DNA from: Mycobacterium sp. HUMS_12744610
Lineage (GTDB): Bacteria > Actinomycetota > Actinomycetes > Mycobacteriales > Mycobacteriaceae
Assembly: GCF_041206865.1 (NCBI RefSeq)
Contig: NZ_JBGEDP010000001.1
Location: 5,394,001 to 5,458,000, forward strand
Length of the DNA stretch: 64,000 nt
Direction of reading: 5' to 3'
This document shows positions 26,474-37,000 of the stretch, piece by piece; within the stretch, counting starts at the first letter, position 1; every line of letters starts with the position of its first letter. The notes under the pieces are model-generated. The model was given only the letters and a program-made list of their open reading frames with translations. It made no database searches and was not told the DNA's origin. Both the position numbers and the translations under genes were made by a program.

Positions 26474-27486
26474 CGCGGCGCCCGGTGCAGGGCGGCGATC
26501 AGGTCGGCGACGTCCTGACCGCGCGGGGTGTAGCCCGGGAAATAACAGCACACCTCCCCGGCGTGCTCGCCGAACCGCTCTTCGATCTGCCGCGCGCACT
26601 CGTCGGGGCTTCCGGCGATCCCGATCCGGGCCACCATCGGTTCGGTGATCATCGCCCGCATCTCGGCGAAGCGGCCCTGCTTGGACAGCGCGTTGAGTTC
26701 GGGCTGGATGCCGGCCCACCCTTCGACCTCGAGCACCGGCAGGTAGGCCGGCGTCGAGCCGTAGAACCCGATCAGCGACGCCACCCCGTCGACCGCGGCC
26801 GCCAGGTCGTCCTCCTCGCGGCCCACGGCGACCATCGCCTGGGCCACGATCTGGAAGCCGCCCGGCGACCGCCCCGAACGGCGCAGCCCCTCGGCGACGG
26901 CGGGGATCGTGCGCTCGGCCAGATGGCGGGCGCTGTTGAACGGCATGACCAGCAACCCGTCGGCGAACTCGGCGGCCGTGCGGGTCATCACCGGGCCCAG
27001 CGCGCCCAGCAGCACCGGCGGCGGCCCGAACGGGTTGGGCCCGGGGTTGAAGTTGGGCGCCATGATCGTGTGCGTGAAGAACTCGCCGCGAAAATCCAGG
27101 CGGCTCTGGCCCTCCCACGCCGCGAAGATCGCCTTGATCGCCGTGACGGTTTCGGCCATGCGGGCCGCCGGCCGCTCCCACTTACTGCCGTAACGCTTTT
27201 CGATGTGGGCCTTCACCTGCGACCCCAGGCCGAGCCGGAACCGGCCGCCGCTGTACTCCTGAAGGTCGTAGGCCGCGTGCGCCAGGTGCAGCGGGCTGCG
27301 CGGCGGCGCGATCGCCACGTTGGTCATCAGGTCCAGGCGGGTCTCGCCGGCGGCGAGCAGCAGCGGGAAGAAGACGTCGTGCTGGCCCTCGAAGGTGAAC
27401 AGGCCGTCTGCGCCCGCCGCGGCGATCTCGGTGGCGCTCGCCCGCGCGCCCGCCGGCGCGCCGTCGATCTGCAGATGCACCTTCAT
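26470..27486 (-). CDS. LLM-class F420-dependent oxidoreductase
   Basis: A 338-aa luciferase-like TIM-barrel protein. Typical segments are GADGLFTFEGQHDVF near the N-terminus, SGGRFRLGLGSQV, the FRGEFFTHT region and a C-terminal GSPDECARQIEERF helix. Mycobacterial members mostly use F420 rather than FMN. Substrate unknown. The stop overlaps the start of the decayed hydratase, suggesting the two once formed an acyl-CoA or lipid metabolism pair. Confidence 0.85.
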   Translation of the reverse strand: MKVHLQIDGAPAGARASATEIAAAGADGLFTFEGQHDVFFPLLLAAGETRLDLMTNVAIAPPRSPLHLAHAAYDLQEYSGGRFRLGLGSQVKAHIEKRYGSKWERPAARMAETVTAIKAIFAAWEGQSRLDFRGEFFTHTIMAPNFNPGPNPFGPPPVLLGALGPVMTRTAAEFADGLLVMPFNSARHLAERTIPAVAEGLRRSGRSPGGFQIVAQAMVAVGREEDDLAAAVDGVASLIGFYGSTPAYLPVLEVEGWAGIQPELNALSKQGRFAEMRAMITEPMVARIGIAGSPDECARQIEERFGEHAGEVCCYFPGYTPRGQDVADLIAALHRAPR

Positions 27487-27487
27487 G

Positions 27488-28129
27488 TCAGGACAATTCG
27501 AATTCGACCACGTCGGCGAGCGCGTCGACGGCCTCGGCGAAGGCGGCCAGCCGCTCGGCGACCGACGGCGCCGCCAGCACGGCGTAGCGGTCGGCGGCCC
27601 CGATCGGGACGCGCGACGCCAGCGCGAAGAGCCGCTGCCCGGGATCCTCGCCCCCGGCCGGGCCCAACAACACCTCGCGGTCCGGCAGTTCGGCTCCGCG
27701 CGCGTCCGCGATGCGCGCGAACACGGCCATCACGCGGTCCTCGAGCTCGCGCACCTGGGCCGGGGTCACCGGGTCCCCCGGCTCGTCGGGCCAGCGCCGC
27801 ACGGCGGCCCGCGGGTAGGGATCGTCGGGCAGCCACTCGCACACCCGGATCCGCTCGCCCGCCCGGCACAGCAGCGAGTAGCGGCCCGCGCCGTGGTCGA
27901 CGCACTCGCCGATCGTGGCCAGGGCCCCGACGTCGCAGCGCGCATCGCCCCCGCCGACCTCGCGGCCGGCCGAGATCAGCACCACGCCGAACGGGTCGCC
28001 GCTCTCGATGCAGTGGCGCACCAGCGCGCCGTAGCGGGGCTCGAAGATCCGCAGCGGCAGGTCCTGGCCGGGCAGCAGCGCCGACTCCAGCGGAAACATC
28101 GCCAGCTCAAGGGTTTCGGCATCGGTCAT
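27488..28129 (-). CDS. Lon N-terminal-domain protein (Rv0434-like)
   Basis: A 213-aa protein starting at ATG 28129 (MTDAETLELAMFPLES). The opening LFPL-type strand, LRIFEPRYGALV and GVVLI segments are typical of the substrate-binding LAN domain of Lon protease, but no ATPase or protease part follows. Stand-alone LAN proteins are common; their role is not established. It lies between the YbdK-like ligase and the LLM oxidoreductase, all on the minus strand and closely spaced. Confidence 0.8.
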   Translation of the reverse strand: MTDAETLELAMFPLESALLPGQDLPLRIFEPRYGALVRHCIESGDPFGVVLISAGREVGGGDARCDVGALATIGECVDHGAGRYSLLCRAGERIRVCEWLPDDPYPRAAVRRWPDEPGDPVTPAQVRELEDRVMAVFARIADARGAELPDREVLLGPAGGEDPGQRLFALASRVPIGAADRYAVLAAPSVAERLAAFAEAVDALADVVEFELS

Positions 28130-28134
28130 GCGCG

Positions 28135-29274
28135 CTAGATCTCCAGCTCGGCCACCAGCGCGTCGACAACCGCGCGCAGGTCGCCCTCGTGTTCCTCGGC
28201 CACCCGACGCTGCCGCTGGTAGGACGCACCGTCCCGCCAGATATCGGCCACCGCCGCCAGCTCGTCGAGGCAGTTCAGCGATTTGGCGACGGGCTCCAGC
28301 CGGGTCAGCATGTCGGCGAGGTCGTCGGTGACCAGCCGCTCGTTGCTGTCGGCGTCCAGGATGATCACCGCGTCGAGGCCGTACCGGGCGGCCCGCCACT
28401 TGTTTTCCTGGACGTGCCAGGGCGGCATGGTCGGCAGCGTCTCGCCCGCCTCCAGCCGGCGGTCCAGGTCGACGATGAGGCAGTGCGTCAGGGCGACCAG
28501 CGCGCCCAGTTCCCGCAGGTTGGACACGCCGTCGCAGATCCGCACCTCGAGGGTGCCCAGATGCGGAGAAGGCCTGACGTCCCAACGGATCTCGTCCATG
28601 TGGTCGATGATGCCGGTCTTCTTCTGGTCGTAGACGAAGCCCTCGAACTCGGCCCAGGTCTGGAACTGGAACGGCAGCCCCGCGGTGGGCAGCTGCTGGA
28701 ACATCATCGCCCGGTTGCTGGCGTAGCCGGTGTCCTCACCGGCCCACCACGGCGAGGACGCCGACAGCGCCAGCAGGTGCGGGTAATAGTTGAGCAGCGA
28801 GCTCATGATCGGCATCACCTGGTGCGCGGAGCGGATGCCCACGTGCACGTGCACCCCCCAGATCAGCATCTGGCGGCCCCACCACTGGGTGCGCTTGATC
28901 AACTCCGCGTAGCGCGGCGCGTCGGTGAGTTTCTGGGTGGACCACCGCGCAAATGGGTGGGTGCCGGAGGAGAACAACTCCATGCCGCGGTCCCGGACGA
29001 TCCGCCGCGCCGGGCCCAGGGTTTGACGCAGGTCTTCGATAGCCTCCCCCGCGGTCTCGCAGACGCCGCTGACCACCTCGACGGTGTTGCGCAGCAATTC
29101 CTTGTGCACCCGCGGGTTTTCGCCGATCTCGGCGATCACCGAGGTGGCCTCGTTGCTCAGGTCGCGGGTTTCGGCGTCGACCAGCGCGAACTCCCACTCC
29201 ACCCCGACCGTCGGCCGCGGCGAGCGGGCGAAGTCGATGCGGGTGTTGCCCCGGTTAGCCGGAACCGATGACAC
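28135..29274 (-). CDS. Carboxylate-amine ligase, glutamate-cysteine ligase type 2 (YbdK-like, Rv0433)
   Basis: About 379 aa. I prefer GTG 29274; a GTG at 29301 is also in frame and would increase the overlap with sodC. Conserved segments are [49 protein letters not shown] and LEVRICD, the usual order in the YbdK family. Some members ligate glutamate and cysteine. Mycobacteria make mycothiol, not glutathione, so the true substrate is uncertain. It overlaps sodC and belongs to the same minus-strand run. Confidence 0.9.
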   Translation of the reverse strand: MSSVPANRGNTRIDFARSPRPTVGVEWEFALVDAETRDLSNEATSVIAEIGENPRVHKELLRNTVEVVSGVCETAGEAIEDLRQTLGPARRIVRDRGMELFSSGTHPFARWSTQKLTDAPRYAELIKRTQWWGRQMLIWGVHVHVGIRSAHQVMPIMSSLLNYYPHLLALSASSPWWAGEDTGYASNRAMMFQQLPTAGLPFQFQTWAEFEGFVYDQKKTGIIDHMDEIRWDVRPSPHLGTLEVRICDGVSNLRELGALVALTHCLIVDLDRRLEAGETLPTMPPWHVQENKWRAARYGLDAVIILDADSNERLVTDDLADMLTRLEPVAKSLNCLDELAAVADIWRDGASYQRQRRVAEEHEGDLRAVVDALVAELEI

Positions 29275-29977
29275 CGCACGCCACTCGCTTGCCGGCGTCA
29301 CCGGTGTTCATCGTGGTCTGGTCGGCGCCCGGCGTGCCGTTGGTCTGCTGGTAGCGGTCCGGCGGGATGTTGGCGAAGTTGTCGGCACCGGCGTGGATGA
29401 TGATCGCGGTCTTCTGGCCGGTCAGCAGGTCGTCCATGCCGAAGGCGTCGGTGGTGGTCTCGAGCATCCCCGTCCCGTCCTGGCGGACCTGAAGCGGCGG
29501 CAGGTAACCGCTGTCGGGCTGGGCAGAATGCCCGGGCGCCTGGAAATGCCCGCCGGCGGAGTTGAAGTCGCCGGGCGCGCCGCCACCGGGGGCGACCGAG
29601 TTGGGTTCGCACTTGCCCACCTTGTGGATGTGCACCCCGTGAAAGCCGGGCGCGAGGTGACCGGGGCCGGTCGTCGCGATCGTGACGGTGGCAAAACCGT
29701 CGGCGAAATCGAACTTGGCGGTCGCGACCTCGGCGCCGTCGGCGTTCTTGAGCACGGTGATGATGCTCTGCGCGGCCGGCGCCGCGTTCCCGGAGCCCGG
29801 GGACGCGGCGGGCGCGGGTGAGCCGGTCCAGACCGGCGGAGTGGTGCCCGGGGACGTCGCGGGGTTCTGGCCCGGCGAACAGGCACTCAGCAGGGCGGCG
29901 CAGGTGGCCAGTAAGCACGTCGACAGTGCGGACATGGTGGCGGCAGCGGCATTACGGTGACCGGCGAGCATAGGCAT
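29255..29977 (-). CDS. sodC: Periplasmic Cu,Zn superoxide dismutase lipoprotein
   Basis: A 240-aa protein with lipobox LLSAC; Cys33 is the expected lipidated residue. A Pro/Ala/Ser-rich linker leads to the SOD barrel. Metal ligands are visible in FHGVHIH, the GHF and GHS segments, and IIIHAGADN, and the cysteine pair of the family is present. It removes superoxide at the cell surface, for example from phagocytes. A second start at 29971 is possible. It overlaps the downstream ligase gene by about 20 bases. Confidence 0.95.
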   Translation of the reverse strand: MPMLAGHRNAAAATMSALSTCLLATCAALLSACSPGQNPATSPGTTPPVWTGSPAPAASPGSGNAAPAAQSIITVLKNADGAEVATAKFDFADGFATVTIATTGPGHLAPGFHGVHIHKVGKCEPNSVAPGGGAPGDFNSAGGHFQAPGHSAQPDSGYLPPLQVRQDGTGMLETTTDAFGMDDLLTGQKTAIIIHAGADNFANIPPDRYQQTNGTPGADQTTMNTGDAGKRVACGVIGSG

Positions 29978-30026
29978 GACGAGAGCCTAACCCGGCGCCC
30001 CGAGACCGATCGAGCGGCCGGACGTC

Positions 30027-30500
30027 TCAGCCCGCCACCAGGACGATGACACCCGGCGGCTGGTCGCTGAGCGCGGGGATCCGCGTTTCCACGGGCGCGC
30101 CCAGCTTCTTGCCCACGGCGTCGGCGGTGGCATGCTCACCGTCGGCGTCGGTGAAGTACACCGTGGTGGTCGTGACGTCGGGCACCGTGAGGTTGCCGAC
30201 CTCGGTGACCCGGAAGCCGGCGGAGGTCAGCTCGTCCTTGGTGCGCCCGGCGACGCCTTCCTTCGACGAGATGTTGTAGACCCGAACGTCCGCCTGGTCG
30301 GCCCGGGGCGTCGTCGTCGACGCGGCCGGGGAACTGGTGGTGCTGGTCATGCCGGAAACCGCCGACGCCGAGTCGTCGTCGGAGTTCCCCGAGCCGAGGG
30401 CCTGCCAGCCGAGCAGCAGGAAGATCACGCCGAGGAACAGCAGCACCATCACCATGGCCCGCAGCGGAAGCCCCGTGGAATCGGGGACGCGCTCTTTCAT
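30027..30500 (-). CDS. virR: VirR-like LytR_C envelope protein (Rv0431)
   Basis: A 157-aa protein from ATG 30500 (MKERVPDS); a GTG nine bases upstream is less likely given the known tuberculosis protein start. One membrane helix (about residues 14-33) is followed by a Ser/Thr-rich linker and a C-terminal LytR_C domain (about 70-155) with the pattern VRVYNISSKEGVAGRTKDEL. VirR controls membrane vesicle release and cell-wall remodelling in M. tuberculosis. Order with sodC and the Rv0430-like gene is conserved. Confidence 0.88.
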   Translation of the reverse strand: MKERVPDSTGLPLRAMVMVLLFLGVIFLLLGWQALGSGNSDDDSASAVSGMTSTTSSPAASTTTPRADQADVRVYNISSKEGVAGRTKDELTSAGFRVTEVGNLTVPDVTTTTVYFTDADGEHATADAVGKKLGAPVETRIPALSDQPPGVIVLVAG

Positions 30501-30518
30501 CGAGCCCACTGTAGCGAG

Positions 30519-30827
30519 TCAGGTCACCTCGAAGCCGAGCCGCCGCGCCGCGCGCGCCTTCTGCCGGCTCGCGCGCAGCCGCCGCAGCCGCTTCACCAGC
30601 ATCGGGTCGGCGGCCAGCGCCTCGGGCCGGTCGACCAGCGCGTTGAGCACCTGGTAGTAGCGCGTCGCCGACATCGAGAAGAGCTCTTTGATGGCGTCTT
30701 CCTTCACCCCGGCGAATTTCCACCACTGGCGTTCGAACGCCAGGATGTCGTGTTCGCGTCGGGTGAGCCCATCGGCGATCTCAGCGTCGTCCCCCGACTG
30801 ATTTGCCCGCGCCATGGCGCTGTCCAT
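30519..30827 (-). CDS. DUF3263 helix-turn-helix protein (Rv0430-like)
   Basis: A 102-aa protein from ATG 30827 (MDSAMARANQ). The core REHDILAFERQWWKF and the following helices, ending in a strongly basic tail, match DUF3263. These are small actinobacterial proteins with a predicted DNA-binding fold. It precedes virR with an 18-base gap. The 268-base gap on its other side (30828-31095) is relatively A+T-rich near its start and probably holds its promoter, then contains short GC-rich hairpins toward def. Confidence 0.8.
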   Translation of the reverse strand: MDSAMARANQSGDDAEIADGLTRREHDILAFERQWWKFAGVKEDAIKELFSMSATRYYQVLNALVDRPEALAADPMLVKRLRRLRASRQKARAARRLGFEVT

Positions 30828-31095
30828 ATTGCTTCCCCTGGACCCTTCCGGCGGATACTCGAATTGCTCTGGTGACGTAATTACGGGCATGTTTTGCGCG
30901 AACATTGAACCACGCCGCGAAGTCTGGTGCGGCGAACCCGGACCGCGAGTCGCCGTATTGCCCCGCATCTCGCCCACCCGGCCCGATCGCGCATCTCGCC
31001 CCCTCGCCGCTGCGCGGCTGGGAAGTACCCCCAACCTCGGGCCGCTTCGGCCCGCCCGCCTTCGCCGGGGGTCGACGCGCCTAAGCTAGCCGATC

Positions 31096-31689
31096 ATGGC
31101 AGTCGTACCGATCCGCATCGTGGGGGACCCGGTGTTGCACACACCGACCGAACCCGTGCCGCTCGCCGCCGACGGCTCGCTGCCCGCCGAGGTGGCCGAG
31201 CTGATCTCCACGATGTACGACACCATGGACGCCGCGCACGGCGTCGGCCTTGCCGCCAACCAGATCGGGTACGGGTTGCGGGTTTTCGTCTACGACTGCG
31301 CCGACGACCGCGGGATGAGCGAGCGCCGCCGCGGCGTGGTCGTCAACCCGCTGCTGGAAACCTCCGAGGTGCCCGAGACGATGCCCGACCCAGAGGCCGA
31401 CGACGAGGGCTGCCTGTCGGTCCCCGGCGAGTCCTTTCCCACCGGCCGGGCGAAGTGGGCGAAGGTGACCGGCCTGGACGCCGAGGGCAACCCGGTCACG
31501 CTCGAGGGCACCGGCCTGTTCGCGCGGATGCTGCAGCACGAAACCGGGCACCTCGACGGGTTCCTGTACCTGGACCGCCTCGTCGGCCGCTACGCCCGCG
31601 GCGCCAAGCGGGCCGTCAAGGCCCACGGCTGGGGTGTGCCCGGCCTGTCGTGGCTGCCGGGCGAGGGACCTGACCCGTTCGGTCACTGA
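31096..31689 (+). CDS. def: Peptide deformylase
   Basis: A 197-aa protein with the three deformylase motifs: [10 protein letters not shown] (about 49-58), EGCLSVPG (metal ligand Cys106), and QHETGHLDG (ligands His148 and His152, catalytic Glu149). It removes the formyl group from new polypeptides in the cytoplasm and is essential. Its stop shares one base with the next gene's ATG. Confidence 0.96.
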   Translation: MAVVPIRIVGDPVLHTPTEPVPLAADGSLPAEVAELISTMYDTMDAAHGVGLAANQIGYGLRVFVYDCADDRGMSERRRGVVVNPLLETSEVPETMPDPEADDEGCLSVPGESFPTGRAKWAKVTGLDAEGNPVTLEGTGLFARMLQHETGHLDGFLYLDRLVGRYARGAKRAVKAHGWGVPGLSWLPGEGPDPFGH

Positions 31690-32588
31690 TGGTCGCGTGG
31701 CCAGAGCCCGGCACGCGGGTGGCGGTGCGCTACCGGCGCGCGAGCGGATCGGTCCCCCCGCTGACCGACGCGGTGGGGCACCTGCTGACGGTCGAGCCGG
31801 TGGTGCGCGTGCGGACGAAGACCGGCGCGGTCGTCGAGTTCGCCCCCGACGACGTCGTGGCGCTGCGGGTGCTGACCGACACACCGGTACGCACGTCCCA
31901 GATTCGCGCCCTTGAGCACGCGGCCGCGAGAGCCTGGCCCGGCGTCGAGCACACCTGGCTGGACGGCTGGCTGCTGCGGGCCGCGCCCGGCGCCGGCATG
32001 ACGGTCAATTCGGCTTTGCCGCTTGATATTTCAGCTCACATGAGCACACTGCCCGCCATCGTCGACTGGTACCGGCGCCGCGGCCTGGCGCCGCGCCTGG
32101 CGATCCCGGACCGCTTGCTGTCGCTGCCGGCCAGGCTGACGACGGAACGCACCGAACAGGTTCTGGTGCGCGACGTCGCCGGCATGGCCACCGGCGACCC
32201 CGCCGCGGCCGTCACCCTCTCGGTCCGCCCGGACGACGGCTGGCTGCAGACGTCGCGGTCCGGGCCCGACATTCACACGCTGACCGCCGTCACTGACGGC
32301 GAGCTCAGGTTCGGCGTGCAACCGGGCGCCGCGGCCGCGCGCGCAGCGGTCACCGACGCCCCCGACGGCGCCCGCTGGGTGGGCCTGTGGGTGGCGGCCG
32401 CCGGCGACGCGGCCGCCGCTCGCCGAGTTTGCGAAACCCTGCTCGCCTGGGCCGCGGGGCGCGGCGCGACCCGCGGCTACCTGGCGGTCGGCGAGGACGC
32501 CGACCCGGCCCGGACCGCCGTCGCCGGCGCGCTGGGCTTCCGGCCGCACCACAGCCGCCGGTACTTCCCGGTCGGCGCTAGCGTCTAG
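31689..32588 (+). CDS. GNAT acetyltransferase (Rv0428c-like)
   Basis: A 299-aa protein starting at ATG 31689, overlapping the def stop by one base. An N-terminal SH3-like beta part (about 1-70) is followed by two GNAT-like halves; the second contains the AAAARRVCETLLAWAAGRGA helix of the acetyl-CoA site and ends with GFRPHHSRRYF. Target unknown; conserved coupling with def and xthA is notable. Confidence 0.82.
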   Translation: MVAWPEPGTRVAVRYRRASGSVPPLTDAVGHLLTVEPVVRVRTKTGAVVEFAPDDVVALRVLTDTPVRTSQIRALEHAAARAWPGVEHTWLDGWLLRAAPGAGMTVNSALPLDISAHMSTLPAIVDWYRRRGLAPRLAIPDRLLSLPARLTTERTEQVLVRDVAGMATGDPAAAVTLSVRPDDGWLQTSRSGPDIHTLTAVTDGELRFGVQPGAAAARAAVTDAPDGARWVGLWVAAAGDAAAARRVCETLLAWAAGRGATRGYLAVGEDADPARTAVAGALGFRPHHSRRYFPVGASV

Positions 32589-32590
32589 TC

Positions 32591-33397
32591 ATGCGGCTGG
32601 CCACCTGGAACGTGAACTCCATTCGCACCCGCCTCGACCGCGTCGTGGACTGGCTGGCCCGCGCCGACGTCGACGTGCTGGCCATGCAGGAGACCAAGTG
32701 CGCGGACAGCCAGTTCCCCACCCTGCCGTTCTTCGAACTCGGCTACGAGGTCGCCCACGTCGGCTTCAACCAGTGGAACGGCGTGGCGATCGCATCGCGG
32801 GTGGGCCTCGACGACGTGCAGGTCGGTTTCGACGGCCAGCCCGGCTGGAGCGCCAAACCCGGGCTGGACCCCGCCCCGGAAGCCCGCGCGCTGGGCGCCA
32901 CCTGCGCCGGCGTGCGGGTGTGGAGCCTGTACGTGCCCAACGGCCGCACCCTGGCCGACCCCCACTACGGCTACAAGCTGGACTGGCTCGCCGCGCTGCG
33001 CGACGCGGCGGCCGGCTGGCTGCACGACGACCCCGCGGCGCAGATCGCCCTGGTGGGCGACTGGAATATCGCGCCCACCGACGAAGACGTCTGGAGCCCC
33101 GAATTCTTCGCCGGAGCCACCCACGTTTCCGAACCCGAGCGCCGGGCCTTCCAGGCCGTCGTCGACGCGCAATTCACCGACGTCGTGCGGCCATTCACGC
33201 CCGGCCCCGGCGTGTACACCTACTGGGATTACACCCAGCTGCGTTTTCCCAAGAGACAAGGCATGCGCATCGACTTCATCCTGGCCTCGCCGGCGTTGGC
33301 CGGCCGGGTGAGCGCCGCGCAGATCGTCCGAGAGGAACGTAAAGGAAAAGCGCCCAGCGACCACGCCCCGGTGCTGGTGGATTTGCGCGACGGCTAA
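32591..33397 (+). CDS. xthA: Exodeoxyribonuclease III
   Basis: A 268-aa AP endonuclease/exonuclease of the EEP fold. Metal and catalytic residues are visible in ATWNVNSIR, MQETKC (Glu34), VGDWNIAPTDEDV and the C-terminal SDHAPVL. It acts in base-excision repair on abasic sites. It follows the GNAT gene by two bases, in the def-GNAT-xthA run. Confidence 0.95.
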   Translation: MRLATWNVNSIRTRLDRVVDWLARADVDVLAMQETKCADSQFPTLPFFELGYEVAHVGFNQWNGVAIASRVGLDDVQVGFDGQPGWSAKPGLDPAPEARALGATCAGVRVWSLYVPNGRTLADPHYGYKLDWLAALRDAAAGWLHDDPAAQIALVGDWNIAPTDEDVWSPEFFAGATHVSEPERRAFQAVVDAQFTDVVRPFTPGPGVYTYWDYTQLRFPKRQGMRIDFILASPALAGRVSAAQIVREERKGKAPSDHAPVLVDLRDG

Positions 33398-33579
33398 ACC
33401 GGATGGAGCGGTGGAAATTCGCCCGCGCCGGCTCGTTGTATTGCGACCAAGTAGCGTGGCAGGCTTTTGTTTGGAAAGATACAGGGAAAATTTCGTTGCC
33501 GCTGTTTACGTTCCGTTCAACGGGTATACAGGCGACGTCGACCGGTCGCCGCGAGGATGGCCGGAGATCAGGAGCCATC

Positions 33580-34014
33580 ATGAGTGTCGTCGGTGGGGCA
33601 GCCCGAAGCGTGGGTAACGCCGTGAACCGCGCGGCCGACGCGGCCACCGCCGCCGCCGGCGCCGTGGGCGGCGCGGCGGTGAACGGGATCGTCGGCGGCG
33701 TCACAGGTGCCGCCGAAGGCATCAAGCGCGGCGTCAGCTCGGGCAGTCACTCCACGCCGGCGGCCGCGCTGGCCATGGGCGCGCTCGGGGTGGCCGGCCT
33801 GGTCGAGTGGCCAGTGCTGCTGGCCGTGGGCGGTGGCGCGCTGCTGCTGCACCGCATGCACCGCAGAACCGAACCGCCCCCCAAGGCCAACCTGAAGCCG
33901 GTGCCGACGGACGACGCGCCGAAGAAGGCGGTGCCCCAGAAGGCCGCCAAGCCGGCGGCCAAGAAGACGGCCGGGCGCCGGCCGGGCGCGAGCGAGTTGC
34001 GCAGCACCAACTAG
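33580..34014 (+). CDS. Small membrane protein with basic tail (Rv0426c-like)
   Basis: A 144-aa protein. I choose ATG 33580 because AGGAG lies five bases upstream; the longer frame from 33403 has no such site. An Ala/Gly-rich N-terminal half with amphipathic repeats is followed by one hydrophobic segment (about 62-90) and a Lys/Ala/Pro-rich tail like a histone H1 or DNA-binding tail. It precedes the P-type ATPase gene by 22 bases. Paralogous in its middle part (LVEWPVLLAVG) to the small protein downstream of ctpH, suggesting both accompany the pump. No function can be given. Confidence 0.75.
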   Translation: MSVVGGAARSVGNAVNRAADAATAAAGAVGGAAVNGIVGGVTGAAEGIKRGVSSGSHSTPAAALAMGALGVAGLVEWPVLLAVGGGALLLHRMHRRTEPPPKANLKPVPTDDAPKKAVPQKAAKPAAKKTAGRRPGASELRSTN

Positions 34015-34036
34015 TCGGGGATCCGTTGAGCAGCCC

Positions 34037-37000
34037 TTGAGCATTGCCGCCTCTTCCATTCGAATACCGCTGCGCGTCCTGGTCTCCGGGGTCCGGACCA
34101 CCACCGCCCTGGCCGGCGCGTCCCTGAACATCGCGGCCATTCCGCTGCGCGAGGGTGCCCGGGCGATCGCGGGCGAGTTGCCCGGGCAGACCCCCGCCGA
34201 ACCCGCGGCGCCTCCGGTGGAGCCGCCCGCAACGGGCGCGGTGCCGGTGATCAGGGCGGTGACCGTGGCCGCCAACGCGGCCGGGCTGGGCATCGCGCTG
34301 ACCGGACGCGTCCTGCACTGGCCGCGGGCGCCGATCGGTGTGCTGGCGGGCGTCGTCGCGGTGGACTATCAGCCCTGGGCGCGGCGGCTGGTCGAGAACG
34401 CCATCGGCCGGCCCGCGACGGACACCGTGCTGGCCCTGGCCGGGGTGGCCGCCGAGACCGTCACCCAGTCCCCGGGGGCGTTGTCGGTGGGTCTGCTCAT
34501 GCAGTCCCTGCGCGCCGCCGAGAGCCGCGCCGAGGCGCGGGTGTGGCGCCTGCACGAAGCGGAACTGGCGCGCCGCGCCGAGTGGGAGGCCCCGACGCCC
34601 GAGCGCCGGCCGCGGCCCGCCAGACCCCTGGACGCCGCCGGCCGCCGTTTCGCGCTGATGCAGGCCGTCAGCGCCGGCCTGATCGGTGCCACCACCCGCA
34701 GCGTGCACCTGGCCGCGACCGCGGTGCTGGTGACCGCGCCCAAGGCGAGCCGCACCACACCCGAGGCGTTCGCCGCGGCGCTCGGGCACGGATTGGCCGA
34801 TCGGCACGCGGTGCTGACGCTGCGGCCCGACGCCCTGCGCCGCCTGGACCGAATCGACGCGATCGTCGTCGACCCCAGGGCGTTGTGCACCAGCGGCCTG
34901 CAGGTGGCCCGCGTGCGCGGCGCCGCCGAGGACGAGGTGCCCGCGGCGTGGAACCGCGCCCAGCTCGTCCTGGCCAGGGACGGTCTGCGGGCCGGCTGGC
35001 ACCCGGTCCCCGGGATCTCGGCCGCCGAGCCGGGTTCCGCGGTCGAGGCACTGTTCCGCCCGCCCCACGATCCGCTGGCCGCGGCGGTGGTCGCCGAGGC
35101 CCACCGGTCGGGGGCCGACCTGGTGTCGGTCGACGTCGACGCGCTGGGCGAGCTGCGGCACGCGTTCGACGACCTCCGAGCGCCCGGCGGCCGACCCCTG
35201 GACGACGCGCTCGCCGCGACGGTCGCCGACCTGCAACGCGCGGGCCGCTCCGTCGCGGTGCTGTCCGCGCTGCCGGGCCGCACCCTGGCCAAGGCCGACG
35301 TGGCGCTGGGCATTCTGCCGCGCCACGACACCGATCCCCTCCCCTGGGAGGCCGACCTGCTGCTGCCCGACCTGGCCGCCGCGTGGCGGGTGCTGCGCGC
35401 CCTCCCGGCGGCCCGGGCCGCCACCCGGCGCGGCGCCGGGATAGCGGCCGGGGCGACGGCCATGGGGTCGCTGCTTATGATCCCCGGCGTGCGCGGCCTG
35501 GGGCCCGGGCCGATCAACACCGGCGCGGCGGCGGGGCTGCTGGCGGGATACCTGCTGGCCCGCGGCATCATCGGCGCCGAGGCGCCCCGGCCGGGCCCGG
35601 TGCACGACTGGCATGCGATGTCGGTCGAGCAGGTCCGCGCGGTGCTGCCCGCGCCCGAGTCGGACCCGGCCGGCGAGCCGGGCCGGCTCGCGCTGGCCGC
35701 GATCGGCGCCGCGCAGCCCGACACCCGGGCGCGTGCGTTCCTGCAGTTCCTCGAGGCGGTGCGCGCCGAGTTGACCGACCCGCTGACGCCCGTGCTGGCG
35801 CTGGGCTCGGCGGCCAGCGCGGTGCTCGGTTCGCCCGTGGACGCGGTGCTGGTCTTCTCGGTGCTGGCCGCGAACTCGATGCTGGCGGCCAGCCAGCGGC
35901 TGCGGGCCGAGAACCGACTGAATCACCTTCTGGCGCAACAGATCCCGCCCGCCCGCAAGCTGGTGATTGGGCCGGACGGGCAGCGGGTCTACGCCGACGT
36001 CATCGCCGCGCAGCTGCAGCCCGGCGACCTGATCGAGGTCCGCACGCACGAGGTGGTGCCCGCCGACGCGCGGATCGTCGAGGAAGTCGACGTCGAGGTC
36101 GACGAGTCGACGCTGACCGGGGAGTCGCTGTCGGTGGAGAAGCAGGTCGAGGCCACGCCCGGCGCCGACCTCGCCGAGCGCCGCTGCATGCTCTACGCCG
36201 GCACCACCCTGGAGGCGGGCACCGCGGTCGCCCTGGTGACCGCGGTCGGCGCCGACACCCAGGAGCGCCGCGCCGCCGAGCTGGTGTCCGCCGACCTGTC
36301 CTCCGAGGTCGGCCTGCAGCACCAGCTCAGCCAGCTCACCAACCGGGCCTTCCCCGTCAGCGTGACCGGCGGCGCCCTGGTCGGCGCGCTGGGCATGCTG
36401 CGGCGCACGGCGCTGCGCGAGGCGGTGGCCAGCGGCATCGCGATCGCCGTGGCCGCGGTGCCCGAGGGCATGCCGCTCGTGGCGACGCTCGCCCAGGCTG
36501 CGTCGGCGCGACGGCTGACCAGGTTCGGCGCGCTGGTCCGGGTGCCGCGTTCGGTGGAGGCGCTGGGCCGCATCGACGTGGTCTGTTTCGACAAGACGGG
36601 AACCCTCAGCGAGAACCGCCTGCGCGTCACGGACGTCCACCCGGCGCCGGGACACTCCCGCGAGGAGGTGCTGCGCTGCGCCGCCCACGCCGCCCCCACC
36701 TCCAACGGCGACCCGCACGTGCACGCCACCGACGCCGCCATCGTGGCGGCGGCCGCCGAGGCCCTCGGGACCCCGACGGCCGTGCCGCCACAGGACGCGC
36801 ACCTCCCCTTCCGGTCCGGCAGGTCGTTCTCGGCGTCGGTCACCGATCACGAACTCACCGTCAAGGGGGCGCCCGAGGTCGTGCTGGCCGCCTGCGGCGC
36901 CCCGGGCCCCGAGCCCGCGGTCGGCGAGCTGGCCGCCCGCGGGCTGCGGGTCATCGCGGTGGCGCGGCGGCGGCTCACCCCGCAGCAGGCGCGGCGGCTC

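Noticed and set aside
30950..31085. GC-rich hairpins and near-repeats (GCATCTCGCCC twice) before def as a mobile repeat
   Set aside because: Copies are short and imperfect and no boundaries or further copies are seen in the window.
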